From a bacterium (GTDB lineage Bacteria; Patescibacteriota; Doudnabacteria; UBA920): DNA of 33,983 nt. This document shows, piece after piece, positions 8,400 through 17,728 of this stretch (positions are counted from its first letter, which is position 1; the number at the start of each line of letters is the position of its first letter). Below the pieces are notes generated by a model that did no database searches, was not told the origin of the DNA, and saw only the letters and a program-made list of their open reading frames with translations. The translations under genes were made by a program, and so were the position numbers. The stretch spans positions 1 to 33,983 of the forward strand of contig JAJYWK010000066.1 of NCBI GenBank assembly GCA_021791515.1, written 5' to 3'.

Positions 8400-9896
8400 A
8401 TGTCACAAAACCTTGTAGATCAGTTAAAAACTAAGATCCTTGAATTTCAACCTTCCGCGAAGGTAGAAAAAGTCGGCACGGTGTTGGAAGTGTCCGACGG
8501 CGTGGCGCGCGTTTCGGGCCTTACCGATTGCGCCAGCATGGAAATGTTGGATTTCGGCCAGGGCGTGTTTGGGGTGGCCCTGAACTTAGAAGAAAGCCTG
8601 GTAGGAAGCGTTATTTTGGGCGACTATCAAAAAATTAAAGTCGGCGACACGGTTAGAACCACGGGGCGCATTCTATCTGTTCCGGTAGGCGAGAATTTAA
8701 TTGGCCGCGTGGTTGGAGTGCTCGGGGATCCTAAAGACGGCAAGGGCGAAATAAAATCTTCCAAGTTCTACCCTGTAGAAAAAATTGCGCCAGGCGTTAT
8801 TACCCGCGAAGGCGTAAGACAACCAGTACAAACCGGGGTTAAAGCAATTGACGCCCTAATCCCCATTGGCCGCGGCCAGCGCGAGCTTATTATCGGCGAC
8901 CGGCAAACCGGTAAAACGGCCGTCGCAATAGATGCCATCATCAACCAAAAAGGCCAAAACATGATTTGCATTTACGTTGGTATTGGCCAAAAAGAAAGCA
9001 AGGTGGCAAAAATCGTGGACAAGCTTCGCGAGCACGGAGCCATGGAATACACCATTGTAGTTTCTTCCTCGGCTTCAGAGCCCGCCGCTTTGTCCTATAT
9101 TGCGCCTTACGCCGGCTGCGCCATGGGCGAATACTTTATGGACCAGGGCAAAGACGTTTTGGTTGTATACGATGATTTAAGCAAACAGGCCGTGGCTTAC
9201 CGCGAAATTTCGCTTTTGCTCCGCCGCCCGCCGGGACGCGAAGCTTATCCGGGCGACGTATTTTATTTGCACAGCCGCTTATTGGAGCGTTCGGCCAAAC
9301 TAAACAAAGATTTCGGCGGCGGCTCCTTAACCGCATTGCCGATTATCGAAACACAGGCCGGTGATATTTCCGCCTATATTCCCACCAACGTGATTTCCAT
9401 TACCGATGGACAAATCTTTTTGGAAAGCGATTTGTTTTATAAAGGCATTCGCCCGGCTTTGAACGTTGGCATTTCCGTTTCCCGCGTAGGCTCTGCCGCC
9501 CAAACCAAAGCCATGAAAAAGGTGGCCGGAAAATTAAAACTGCAATTGGCGCAGTTTAGAGAACTTGAAGCCTTTTCACAAATCGGTTCGGACCTGGACG
9601 CGGAAACCAAACGCACTCTTGATTTGGGCCGCAGGATGAGTGAAGTCTTAAAACAGCCGCAATATGTTCCCTTTGCTCTGGAAAAACAAGTAACCATCCT
9701 TTACGCGGTAAACAATGGTTATTTTAACGAAGTACCCTTAGAAAAAATCGCGGAAACCGAAAGTATGTTCCATAAATTTATGCAAGTACAAGGAAAGGAT
9801 GTTTTGGAAGCGATTAGAACGACGAAAGAATTATCAGAGGACACGGAAAAAAAATTAAAGAAAGTGATTGAACAATTTTTGCAGGCTATAAAGTAA
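8400..9896 (+). CDS. atpA: ATP synthase F1 subunit alpha
   Basis: '[18 protein letters not shown]', '[26 protein letters not shown]'. Confidence 0.98.
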   Translation: MSQNLVDQLKTKILEFQPSAKVEKVGTVLEVSDGVARVSGLTDCASMEMLDFGQGVFGVALNLEESLVGSVILGDYQKIKVGDTVRTTGRILSVPVGENLIGRVVGVLGDPKDGKGEIKSSKFYPVEKIAPGVITREGVRQPVQTGVKAIDALIPIGRGQRELIIGDRQTGKTAVAIDAIINQKGQNMICIYVGIGQKESKVAKIVDKLREHGAMEYTIVVSSSASEPAALSYIAPYAGCAMGEYFMDQGKDVLVVYDDLSKQAVAYREISLLLRRPPGREAYPGDVFYLHSRLLERSAKLNKDFGGGSLTALPIIETQAGDISAYIPTNVISITDGQIFLESDLFYKGIRPALNVGISVSRVGSAAQTKAMKKVAGKLKLQLAQFRELEAFSQIGSDLDAETKRTLDLGRRMSEVLKQPQYVPFALEKQVTILYAVNNGYFNEVPLEKIAETESMFHKFMQVQGKDVLEAIRTTKELSEDTEKKLKKVIEQFLQAIK

Positions 9897-9902
9897 TAAA
9901 AA

Positions 9903-10205
9903 ATGAAATGGTTTAAACAAAAAACTGCGCCGGAAATATCCAAATCACCAGAAGCACAAATTGAACTTTGTGATGCAAACGGTAAAATTATTAAGATTGG
10001 CCAAGAGGTTAGATTTTCTGAAAAAGGGCGAACTGAATTAATATCCAAATTTAGGGATGAGGTAGATCCAGACGGTGCCATGATTGAATTCAGGGGAGTA
10101 ATAACAAAACTTAACAATAACAGAACTGTTTCAGTTAGAGACCAAAGGGCCTTGGTTAAATGGGAGGGCGATAAGTTCAAACCAGAATTTTTAGTAGTCC
10201 AATAG
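9903..10205 (+). CDS. Hypothetical protein between atpA and atpG
   Basis: 100-aa ORF in operon orientation with plausible codon usage. Confidence 0.5.
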   Translation: MKWFKQKTAPEISKSPEAQIELCDANGKIIKIGQEVRFSEKGRTELISKFRDEVDPDGAMIEFRGVITKLNNNRTVSVRDQRALVKWEGDKFKPEFLVVQ

Positions 10206-10214
10206 TTAAAATTT

Positions 10215-10290
10215 ATGCCCGGAATTAAGGAACTAAAAACCCTGCACCAGTCGTCAGACTCCGGTACAGGGCGCAGCCAGAATCAAGTAA
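10215..10290 (+). pseudogene. Truncated duplicate of the atpG 5' end with palindrome insertion
   Basis: ATGCCCGGAATTAAGGAACTAAAAACC encodes MPGIKELKT as in atpG at 10300; then CCCTGCACC...GGTACAGGG and a stop. Confidence 0.8.
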
Positions 10291-10299
10291 TCTAAAATT

Positions 10300-11328
10300 A
10301 TGCCAGGAATTAAAGAGTTGAAAACGAGAATAAGATCCGTAACCAGCACGCGTAAAATTACGCACGCCATGCAAATGGTGTCTGCGGCCAAAATGCGCAA
10401 AAACCAAACCGCGGCGCTTATGAGCCGCACCTATTCTTCTTTGGCATGGGAATTAATTAACCGCTTGGGCAGGATTAAACTCCACGACACCGGAGAAATG
10501 GAAAAAGACATCAGTAGTCTTTCTGACCACGACTTAAAAGAATTCGAGGCGGAACTAATGGCCAGCAAACTAATGAGCGTTTTTCCTAAAGCCACCAAAA
10601 CCGGCGTAATCATAATCTCTACCAACAAAGGTTTGGTGGGCGGGTTTAATACTAACTTAATTAACAAACTGCGGGAAATTGAAACAGCTAACGAATCTTT
10701 TGAGCAAGTCGCTGAACTTTTAGTCATGGGCAGAAAAGCAAAAGATTACGCGGTGCGCTATAATAAGCGCTTGGTAGCAGACTTTCCCAAAAGCGACAAT
10801 TGGACGCCTATTGAAAGCATTTACGCGCTGGCTAAAATGGCCACCGACCTGTATTTAACGGGCCAGTATCGCCAAATTTTGATTATTTACAGCCATTTTG
10901 TTTCCACCTTAACCCAAACCGCCAGCATAAAACAGCTGTTGCCGTTTACGCAGATTCACAATTTAAGAGCCGCCCCAAAAAAAGATGAGGAAGAAAACAC
11001 ACTAAACGAATTAGAAAAAGAGAATATTGCAGAAGAAGAGGAGTTGGAAGGCCTGCCGGAGGCCAGTTTGGAAGAATATTTATTTGAACCCAGCCCGGAA
11101 ACGGTTTTAAAGCATTTGGTTCCAAGAATTGTAGAAAGTCAAATTTATCAGGCGGTGTTGGAAAGCGACGCTTCTGAACACTCAGCCAGAATGGTAATGA
11201 TGAAAAACGCCACCGAAGCGGCAGGAGATTTAATTGCCGACTACACCTTGACCTACAATCAACTTAGGCAAAATAAGATAACTACCGAATTGTCCGAAAT
11301 CACCGCGGGCAAAATCGCGTTGGAATAA
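10300..11328 (+). CDS. atpG: ATP synthase F1 subunit gamma with acidic insertion
   Basis: 'MPGIKELKTRIRSVTSTRKITHAMQMVSAAKMRK' and C-terminal 'MKNATEAAGDLIADYTLTYNQLRQNKITTELSEITAG'. Confidence 0.96.
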   Translation: MPGIKELKTRIRSVTSTRKITHAMQMVSAAKMRKNQTAALMSRTYSSLAWELINRLGRIKLHDTGEMEKDISSLSDHDLKEFEAELMASKLMSVFPKATKTGVIIISTNKGLVGGFNTNLINKLREIETANESFEQVAELLVMGRKAKDYAVRYNKRLVADFPKSDNWTPIESIYALAKMATDLYLTGQYRQILIIYSHFVSTLTQTASIKQLLPFTQIHNLRAAPKKDEEENTLNELEKENIAEEEELEGLPEASLEEYLFEPSPETVLKHLVPRIVESQIYQAVLESDASEHSARMVMMKNATEAAGDLIADYTLTYNQLRQNKITTELSEITAGKIALE

Positions 11329-11332
11329 ACTT

Positions 11333-11674
11333 ATGGAAGAAAGCGGTTTTAATTCAGAATTAGAAGATTTAGAAAAAATAAGGCAAGGGTTTAGGTTAGA
11401 TGCGATCAGGAGCGCTATTCTTGTTAAATTGCTTTGCGAAGAAGCTTATGATAAATATTTTAGTCCTAAGACATATGTTGATGACCCCAAAGAAAAAGAT
11501 GACCCTCTTGCATTAGAATCTGAGAGGTTAAGCCGAGAGTTGGACGAAATTGCTACCGAAGAAGGTTTGTTGAAATACGCAAAAGAACATGGTTTAACAC
11601 TTACTGATGATGATATGGCGAATGTTGATAGAACTTCTATAGAAATGCTTGGAGATGATTATGAAGAATCTTAA
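11333..11674 (+). CDS. Hypothetical protein
   Basis: 113-aa acidic ORF between atpG and atpD. Confidence 0.5.
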   Translation: MEESGFNSELEDLEKIRQGFRLDAIRSAILVKLLCEEAYDKYFSPKTYVDDPKEKDDPLALESERLSRELDEIATEEGLLKYAKEHGLTLTDDDMANVDRTSIEMLGDDYEES

Positions 11675-11679
11675 CTTAA

Positions 11680-13170
<1,491 letters not shown>

Positions 13171-13284
13171 CTCTACTAAATACGAAAAAAACTAAACTAC
13201 TAAAAAGACAGGGTTAAAGCATTTCCAATTCTTAATAAATAACTTTAGTAATTTCGTGTCTTTAGTATTTAGTAGACAACTGAT

Positions 13285-13737
13285 ATGAACTTTATAACTT
13301 TCCAATTAGTCACCCCCGAACGCACGGTTCTTTCTAAAGAACTCAGCTCTTTAAGTTGCCCAACCACACTGGGACAGATTACTATTTTGCCCGGACATGA
13401 GCCTTTGGTGGCCACCTTGGTGCCCGGGGAATTGCATGCAAAATCTGCAAAAGAAGACTTCTTTTTGTTTGTTTCCGGGGGTTTTGTGCAGGTTAACCAC
13501 GGCAATAAGGTGGTTATTTTAGCCGACGCCGCCGAACACCATTATGAAATAGACGAGCAGCGGGCCAAAGAGGCCAAAGAGCAAGCGGAAAAAGCCCTTA
13601 AAGAATTCAAAGGCGGCAGTGAAGATTATGCTAAAGTGGCCACGGCTTTGGAAAAGAGCTTGACCCGTCTGCATATTACCCGCAAGCACGCGCACAAAAA
13701 GAATCCGCTCACCGGACAAGGAACTATGAATGAATAA
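13285..13737 (+). CDS. atpC: ATP synthase F1 subunit epsilon
   Basis: 'FQLVTPERTVLSKELSSLSCPTTLGQITILPGHEPLVATLVPGEL'. Confidence 0.95.
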   Translation: MNFITFQLVTPERTVLSKELSSLSCPTTLGQITILPGHEPLVATLVPGELHAKSAKEDFFLFVSGGFVQVNHGNKVVILADAAEHHYEIDEQRAKEAKEQAEKALKEFKGGSEDYAKVATALEKSLTRLHITRKHAHKKNPLTGQGTMNE

Positions 13738-13753
13738 AAATTGAATACAAAAT

Positions 13754-13801
13754 AATATTGTTCGAGCCTGCCTGCCGGCAGGCAGGCTTGTCGAGAACAA
13801 T
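13754..13801. repeat. Hairpin ATTGTTC...GAACAAT with CCTGCCTGCCGGCAGGCAGG inserted in its loop
   Basis: Outer arms ATTGTTC/GAACAAT; perfect 20-bp palindrome at 13767-13786. Confidence 0.75.
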
Positions 13802-13804
13802 CTG

Positions 13805-13841
13805 AAAATATACTTCTCCACAAGGTCGAAGTATATTTTTA
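13805..13841 (+). terminator. Rho-independent terminator after atpC
   Basis: AAAATATACTTC ... GAAGTATATTTTT. Confidence 0.65.
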
Positions 13842-13846
13842 TATAT

Positions 13847-14551
13847 ATGATCTTTCAACCAAAATCAAAATTAGAAAAATTTGGAAATAAAATATACTTT
13901 TTGCTTGTGGAAAACTTTCCGCAAACATTTTTTGTTGGCGGTACGGTGAGGGATATGTTGCTCAAGCGCAACATTTTAGACATTGACGTAGCCACGTCTG
14001 CTAGGCCGGATGAAATCGTCTCGCTGCTGGAAAAAAACCAAATTGTCTGCGATGACAAAAATAAAAATTTCGGCAACATAATTGCCAAACAGAAAAATTT
14101 GTCAGTTGAAATTACAACTCTAAGGCAAGACTTAAAAAGCGAGGGCAGGTACCCTAAAGTCAAATTCATCAACTCAATAAAAGCAGACTCAAAACGGCGC
14201 GATTTTACCATAAACGCCCTGTATTTAAGCCAAAAAACAGGTAAAATTTCAGACTTCTATAAAGGCCGGCAAGATCTGAAAAATAAAGTGATTAAATTCA
14301 TCGGCAACCCAACCACAAGAATAAAACAGGATCCTTTACGGATAGTCAGAGCCCTGCGATTAGCTTTGATTTTAAATTTTAAATTGAATAGAGCGGCTTA
14401 CTTAGCAATAAAAAATAATTTTGCGGCAGTTCATTTACTTACAAATAGCCGGACAGCGGCAGAAATAAAAAAAATTAAGAATTTCCGACAAAGAGAATAT
14501 CTTGAAGCAACGCTAAATAACAAAAAACTTCTTGACAAATATTTTAAATAG
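13847..14551 (+). CDS. cca: Short CCA-adding/poly(A) polymerase family nucleotidyltransferase
   Basis: 'FVGGTVRDMLLKRNILDIDVATSARPDEI', 'RRDFTINALYLS', 'DPLRIVRALRLAL'; only 234 aa. Confidence 0.85.
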   Translation: MIFQPKSKLEKFGNKIYFLLVENFPQTFFVGGTVRDMLLKRNILDIDVATSARPDEIVSLLEKNQIVCDDKNKNFGNIIAKQKNLSVEITTLRQDLKSEGRYPKVKFINSIKADSKRRDFTINALYLSQKTGKISDFYKGRQDLKNKVIKFIGNPTTRIKQDPLRIVRALRLALILNFKLNRAAYLAIKNNFAAVHLLTNSRTAAEIKKIKNFRQREYLEATLNNKKLLDKYFK

Positions 14552-14712
14552 CCGTAAAATAAATATAAGAATACAAAAGCTATCCTAGAAACGAAAAATA
14601 TTTGGGGGCAAAAACAGCAAATAAATTATCTTGCTACTAATCCGTTTAAGCGGAAGTAGAAAATTAAGAAATCCTGGCCAAAATCAGTCAGGCTTTCAGG
14701 GAGACTAGCCCA

Positions 14713-14778
14713 ATGGCTAAGAAAAAGAAAGTCGTAAAAAAGAAGAAGGGTGGCGCTAAAAAAAAGAAGCGCGCCTAA
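14713..14778 (+). CDS. Lysine-rich 21-aa ORF (MAKKKKVVKKKKGGAKKKKRA)
   Basis: ATG at 14713 with upstream AGGGAG, TAA at 14776, strong terminator just after. Confidence 0.6.
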   Translation: MAKKKKVVKKKKGGAKKKKRA

Positions 14779-14801
14779 GCTTCTCCCTTCGTCTTATGAC
14801 G

Positions 14802-14847
14802 AACATAAAACCGCTTTCAAAACTGAAGCGGTTTTATGTTGCTTTTT
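14802..14847 (+). terminator. Rho-independent terminator
   Basis: AACATAAAACCGCTT-TCAAAACT-GAAGCGGTTTTATGTT then GCTTTTTT. Confidence 0.9.
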
Positions 14848-14895
14848 TAGACCAAATAGAGTATAATCTATAGGCTATTATAAATAGCGCAATAT

Positions 14896-14950
14896 TGCGG
14901 GATAGAGCAATTGGCATCCGCCTTAGGCGGATCATAACCCTCTAAGTAGT
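14896..14950 (+). pseudogene. Disrupted 5' copy of initiator tRNA-Met
   Basis: TGCGGGATAGAGCAATTGGCA[TCCGCCTTAGGCGGA]TCATAACC; the first 21 nt match the intact tRNA at 15192 except position 1. Confidence 0.8.
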
Positions 14951-15229
14951 ATGTTTGAGGTTTACGTAATCCAAAATCCTAAAGGCACTTTATACACCGG
15001 TTTTACCTCAAATCTGGCTGCCAGATTAGCTGAACACAATACTGGAAAACCTGGAAACTATACTTATAAGCGTGGTCCTTGGAAACTTATACATAAAGAA
15101 ATTTATGAGTTCAAAGACGAAGCTTCTAAAAGAGAAAAGTTCCTCAAATCAGGAAAGGGGAGAGAATTTATTAAAAGCTTCGTGATAATATCGCGGGATA
15201 GAGCAATTGGCAGCTCGCAAGGCTCATAA
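14951..15229 (+). CDS. Small GIY-YIG family nuclease; C-terminus runs into the tRNA
   Basis: 'VYVIQNPKGTLYTGFTSNLAARLAEHN', 'EASKREKFLKSGKGREFIKS'; stop TAA lies in the anticodon loop of the downstream initiator tRNA. Confidence 0.88.
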   Translation: MFEVYVIQNPKGTLYTGFTSNLAARLAEHNTGKPGNYTYKRGPWKLIHKEIYEFKDEASKREKFLKSGKGREFIKSFVIISRDRAIGSSQGS

Positions 15230-15267
15230 CCTTGAGGTTCCCGGTTCGAGTCCGGGTCCCGCAACCA
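15192..15267 (+). tRNA. Initiator tRNA-fMet (CAT)
   Basis: C1xA72 mismatch (CGCGGGA/TCCCGCA), anticodon loop CTCATAA, encoded ACCA; close to the E. coli tRNA-fMet layout. Confidence 0.93.
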
Positions 15268-15395
15268 AGCTAGTTTTGTATGCCTAAGCATAAAAAATTG
15301 ACCGGGTTTAAACCTAAAATCGTGACAGATTTTACCCTCTGTTCGAGGGTTTTAAAATATATAGCGCGGCAAACTTGTCCGGCTGCGCAAAGCGT

Positions 15396-15451
15396 GACGG
15401 GATAGCTCAGTTAGTTACCTGCCTGCCGGCAGGCAGGGATCGTGGGATTCA
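15396..15451 (+). pseudogene. tRNA-like 5' half with a palindrome in the D-loop
   Basis: GACGGGATAGCTCAGTTAGTTA[CCTGCCTGCCGGCAGGCAGG]GATCGTGGGATTCA, then GCCCGCACTAAATTT. Confidence 0.6.
15418..15437. repeat. Dispersed palindrome CCTGCCTGCCGGCAGGCAGG
   Basis: Third identical copy in the window, inside a tRNA D-loop. Confidence 0.95.
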
Positions 15452-15498
15452 GCCCGCACTAAATTTTTACAATCAATTTTCTACCGTGGTCTTTTGGG

Positions 15499-15575
15499 GC
15501 CGGAGTAGCTCAGTTAGTTAGAGCGTGGGACTCATAAGCCCAAGGTCAGAGGTGCAATTCCTCTCTCCGGCACCA
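15499..15575 (+). tRNA. tRNA-Met (CAT), elongator (tRNA-Ile2 not excluded)
   Basis: GCCGGAG/CTCCGGC acceptor, TGGGA-CTCATAA-GCCCA, AGAGG-TGCAATT-CCTCT, encoded CCA. Confidence 0.9.
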
Positions 15576-15614
15576 TGAGCCCGCGGTATGGATAGAAATT
15601 TAGTGCGGGCCGAG

Positions 15615-15655
15615 TAAGCCCAAGGTCAGAGGTGCAATTCCTCTCTCCGGCACCA
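15615..15655 (+). pseudogene. Exact 41-nt duplicate of the tRNA-Met(CAT) 3' half
   Basis: TAAGCCCAAGGTCAGAGGTGCAATTCCTCTCTCCGGCACCA, identical to 15535-15575. Confidence 0.9.
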
Positions 15656-15679
15656 AAGTGGTCTAAATAAGTTAAGACT

Positions 15680-15734
15680 CCCAAAAATTAGGAGCGCAGT
15701 TCCGCCGCAGGCGGGACGAGCACGGATTTTTGGG
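15680..15734. repeat. Hairpin CCCAAAAAT...ATTTTTGGG with TCCGCC-GCA-GGCGGGA palindrome in the loop
   Basis: Nested inverted repeats read directly. Confidence 0.65.
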
Positions 15735-15809
15735 AAAGAGGAGCAACAACGAATTGAGTGAACTCCGACGTTTAAGTCGGAGTGAACGTAAATAAGTTTG
15801 TTGCGACGA

Positions 15810-15898
15810 GGGACCGTAGCTCAATTGGTTACCCGCCCGAACGTACCGCTCGGTACGGGCGGGGAGCACCCGCCTGTCACCAAAGAGGTTAAAAGCAA
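15810..15898 (+). pseudogene. Disrupted 5' copy of tRNA-Asp
   Basis: GGGACCGTAGCTCAATTGGTTA[15832-15863 palindrome]GAGCACCCGCCTGTCAC then CAAAGAGGTTAAAAGCAA; matches intact tRNA-Asp at 16134 outside the insert through the anticodon loop. Confidence 0.85.
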
Positions 15899-16156
15899 AT
15901 GTATACCGTATACGTATTAAAAGATAAGCTGGGAAACCTATATAAAGGCTTTACTAGCGATACCGAAAGGAGAATTAAAGAGCATAAATATGGCAAGACC
16001 AAAACGACCAGAAAAATGGAAAATCTTCAAATTATTTACACCGAAAACTTAAATTCCAGACTTGAGGCCAGAAAAAGAGAAAAATATTTAAAGTCAGCCG
16101 CAGGAAGAAGATTCCTAAAATCAATAGGTATATGGGACCGTAGCTCAATTGGTTAG
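15899..16156 (+). CDS. Small GIY-YIG family nuclease; C-terminus runs into tRNA-Asp
   Basis: 'VYVLKDKLGNLYKGFTSDTERRIKEHK', 'EARKREKYLKSAAGRRFLKS'; stop TAG lies in the tRNA-Asp D-loop. Confidence 0.88.
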   Translation: MYTVYVLKDKLGNLYKGFTSDTERRIKEHKYGKTKTTRKMENLQIIYTENLNSRLEARKREKYLKSAAGRRFLKSIGIWDRSSIG

Positions 16157-16210
16157 AGCACCCGCCTGTCACGCGGGAGGTTACGGGTTCGAGCCCCGCC
16201 GGTCCCGCCA
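16134..16210 (+). tRNA. tRNA-Asp (GTC)
   Basis: GGGACCG/CGGTCCC acceptor, CCCGC-CTGTCAC-GCGGG, encoded GCCA. Confidence 0.93.
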
Positions 16211-17724
16211 GATTTCCGCGCTGGAACTTGCATAGTTGCGAGAGAATTTGGAGCTTCAGCGCGAGAATCTTCCGAAACTTTTGAGGTTTGCAAATCTACA
16301 ATACAGTCAAACACTGGCGTCCATTTGGGCACCAGTTTTTGGTTTGTGTGGACGAAACCTTCAAAGCAGAGCTTAATGATGGTGCGTTTTTGCATGACGC
16401 CGGATTTTTCGTAAAGAAGGTCAGCGTGGTCGTTAAAATTCAGCAGGTCGTTGAATGCTTGCACAAACTTGTCGGACTGGCTTTCCAGGTCGGCCAGCCG
16501 CTCCTGGTAGACCTGCTTTTCCCGCAGCAGCTCGTCCTGTGCCTTCAGAAAAATCTCGGCATCGATTAACCTTTTGGATCGATCCATAACCAGATTGCGG
16601 ATCTGCTGCTGGATTTTGACCAGTTCCTGCTTAATGCTTTTACGCTCCAGTTCTTCGTTGGTCAGCCTCGTCTTGGCAAAGTGCTGAAAGTAGGCATCCA
16701 TAGTCTTCTTCATTTTGCCCGGCAGCTGCACCCGGGACAGGAAAGCCAAAACTTGCGGTTCGATTTCTGTATCTTTAGAGTACCGCTTTTCCGGACAATA
16801 AATGTCGCGCCTCTTGGTGCAGCTGTAATACAGGTGACCTTTTTTAAGTTGTCCCACCATAGCCGAGCCGCAGTGGCCGCAGCGGATGTAACCAGACAAG
16901 GGGTAAATGTGCTTGCGGGTGCGGTCTGCATAATGGTTTCTCTCCTGGATTTTTTCCTGCACGTCGTCAAACAACTTTTTGGAAATAAGTGTCGGAAAGC
17001 TGGCCTGGGCAGTGCCGTACGCTGTCTTTATAAGGCCGTAGTAGATGGGATTGCCCAAAATGTGCTCTATTGTCCTCCGGCCGACTGGTGTGCCGCCCCT
17101 TGCCCGAAAGCCCCGCTCGTTAAGCAGCACGGCCAATGCCTCATAGCCGTACTTGCCGGTGGCGTAAAGATCAAAGGCTTGTTTGACGAACTTTGCCCGG
17201 GTATGGTCTATGGTTAAAAGCTTGGTCTTTTTATCGTTAAGATAGCCAAGCGGCGCCACTCCCGGAAAGCGGCCGCGCTCTACCGCTTCTTTCAATCCCT
17301 TTTTAACCTCCCAACTGATGTTCTGGCTCGTCCACTGGGCAATCGATGCCATAATATTCTCCACCAACTCTCCGGAAAAGGATTCGTCAAACTGCTCAAC
17401 CACCGAAATGACCCTGACATCGTGCTTTTTAAGCATCATTTTAATGGCGGCGTAGTCAGCGACATTGCGGCAGAGCCTGTCCAGCTTATGGACTAAGATG
17501 ACATCGACCTTGTCGTCAATTTTTGCCCTGTGCAGCATTTTTTGCAGCTGCGGACGTTCGGCCGTCCTGGCCGATTCGCCGCGCTCCTCAAAAACATTCT
17601 CCGGCAAGGAATGCCAGGCATGCTCAGTGGCATACTTTTGGCAGGCTTTTATTTGCGCCGGAATGGATAATTCACGTTCTGCCTGCCGGGTCGTGGACAC
17701 CCGGCCGTAAATAAGGTAGTTCAT
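16153..17724 (-). CDS. Large serine recombinase/integrase
   Basis: 'YGRVSTTRQAERELSIPAQ', 'VHKLDRLCRN', recombinase domain, zinc ribbon 'CGHCGSAMVG...YYSCTKR...C'; C-terminal 'GGARTRNLPRDRRVL' is antisense tRNA-Asp. Confidence 0.93.
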   Translation of the reverse strand: MNYLIYGRVSTTRQAERELSIPAQIKACQKYATEHAWHSLPENVFEERGESARTAERPQLQKMLHRAKIDDKVDVILVHKLDRLCRNVADYAAIKMMLKKHDVRVISVVEQFDESFSGELVENIMASIAQWTSQNISWEVKKGLKEAVERGRFPGVAPLGYLNDKKTKLLTIDHTRAKFVKQAFDLYATGKYGYEALAVLLNERGFRARGGTPVGRRTIEHILGNPIYYGLIKTAYGTAQASFPTLISKKLFDDVQEKIQERNHYADRTRKHIYPLSGYIRCGHCGSAMVGQLKKGHLYYSCTKRRDIYCPEKRYSKDTEIEPQVLAFLSRVQLPGKMKKTMDAYFQHFAKTRLTNEELERKSIKQELVKIQQQIRNLVMDRSKRLIDAEIFLKAQDELLREKQVYQERLADLESQSDKFVQAFNDLLNFNDHADLLYEKSGVMQKRTIIKLCFEGFVHTNQKLVPKWTPVFDCIVDLQTSKVSEDSRAEAPNSLATMQVPARKSGGTGGARTRNLPRDRRVL

Positions 17725-17728
17725 GGAT

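Noticed and set aside
15103-15869. Minus-strand ORFs 15103-15291 and 15672-15869
   Set aside because: Antisense to tRNA-fMet/GIY-YIG and to tRNA-adjacent repeats; typical spurious ORFs.
16681-17217. 178-aa plus-strand ORF antisense to the serine recombinase
   Set aside because: The recombinase reading is unambiguous; the opposite frame shows no recognisable domain.
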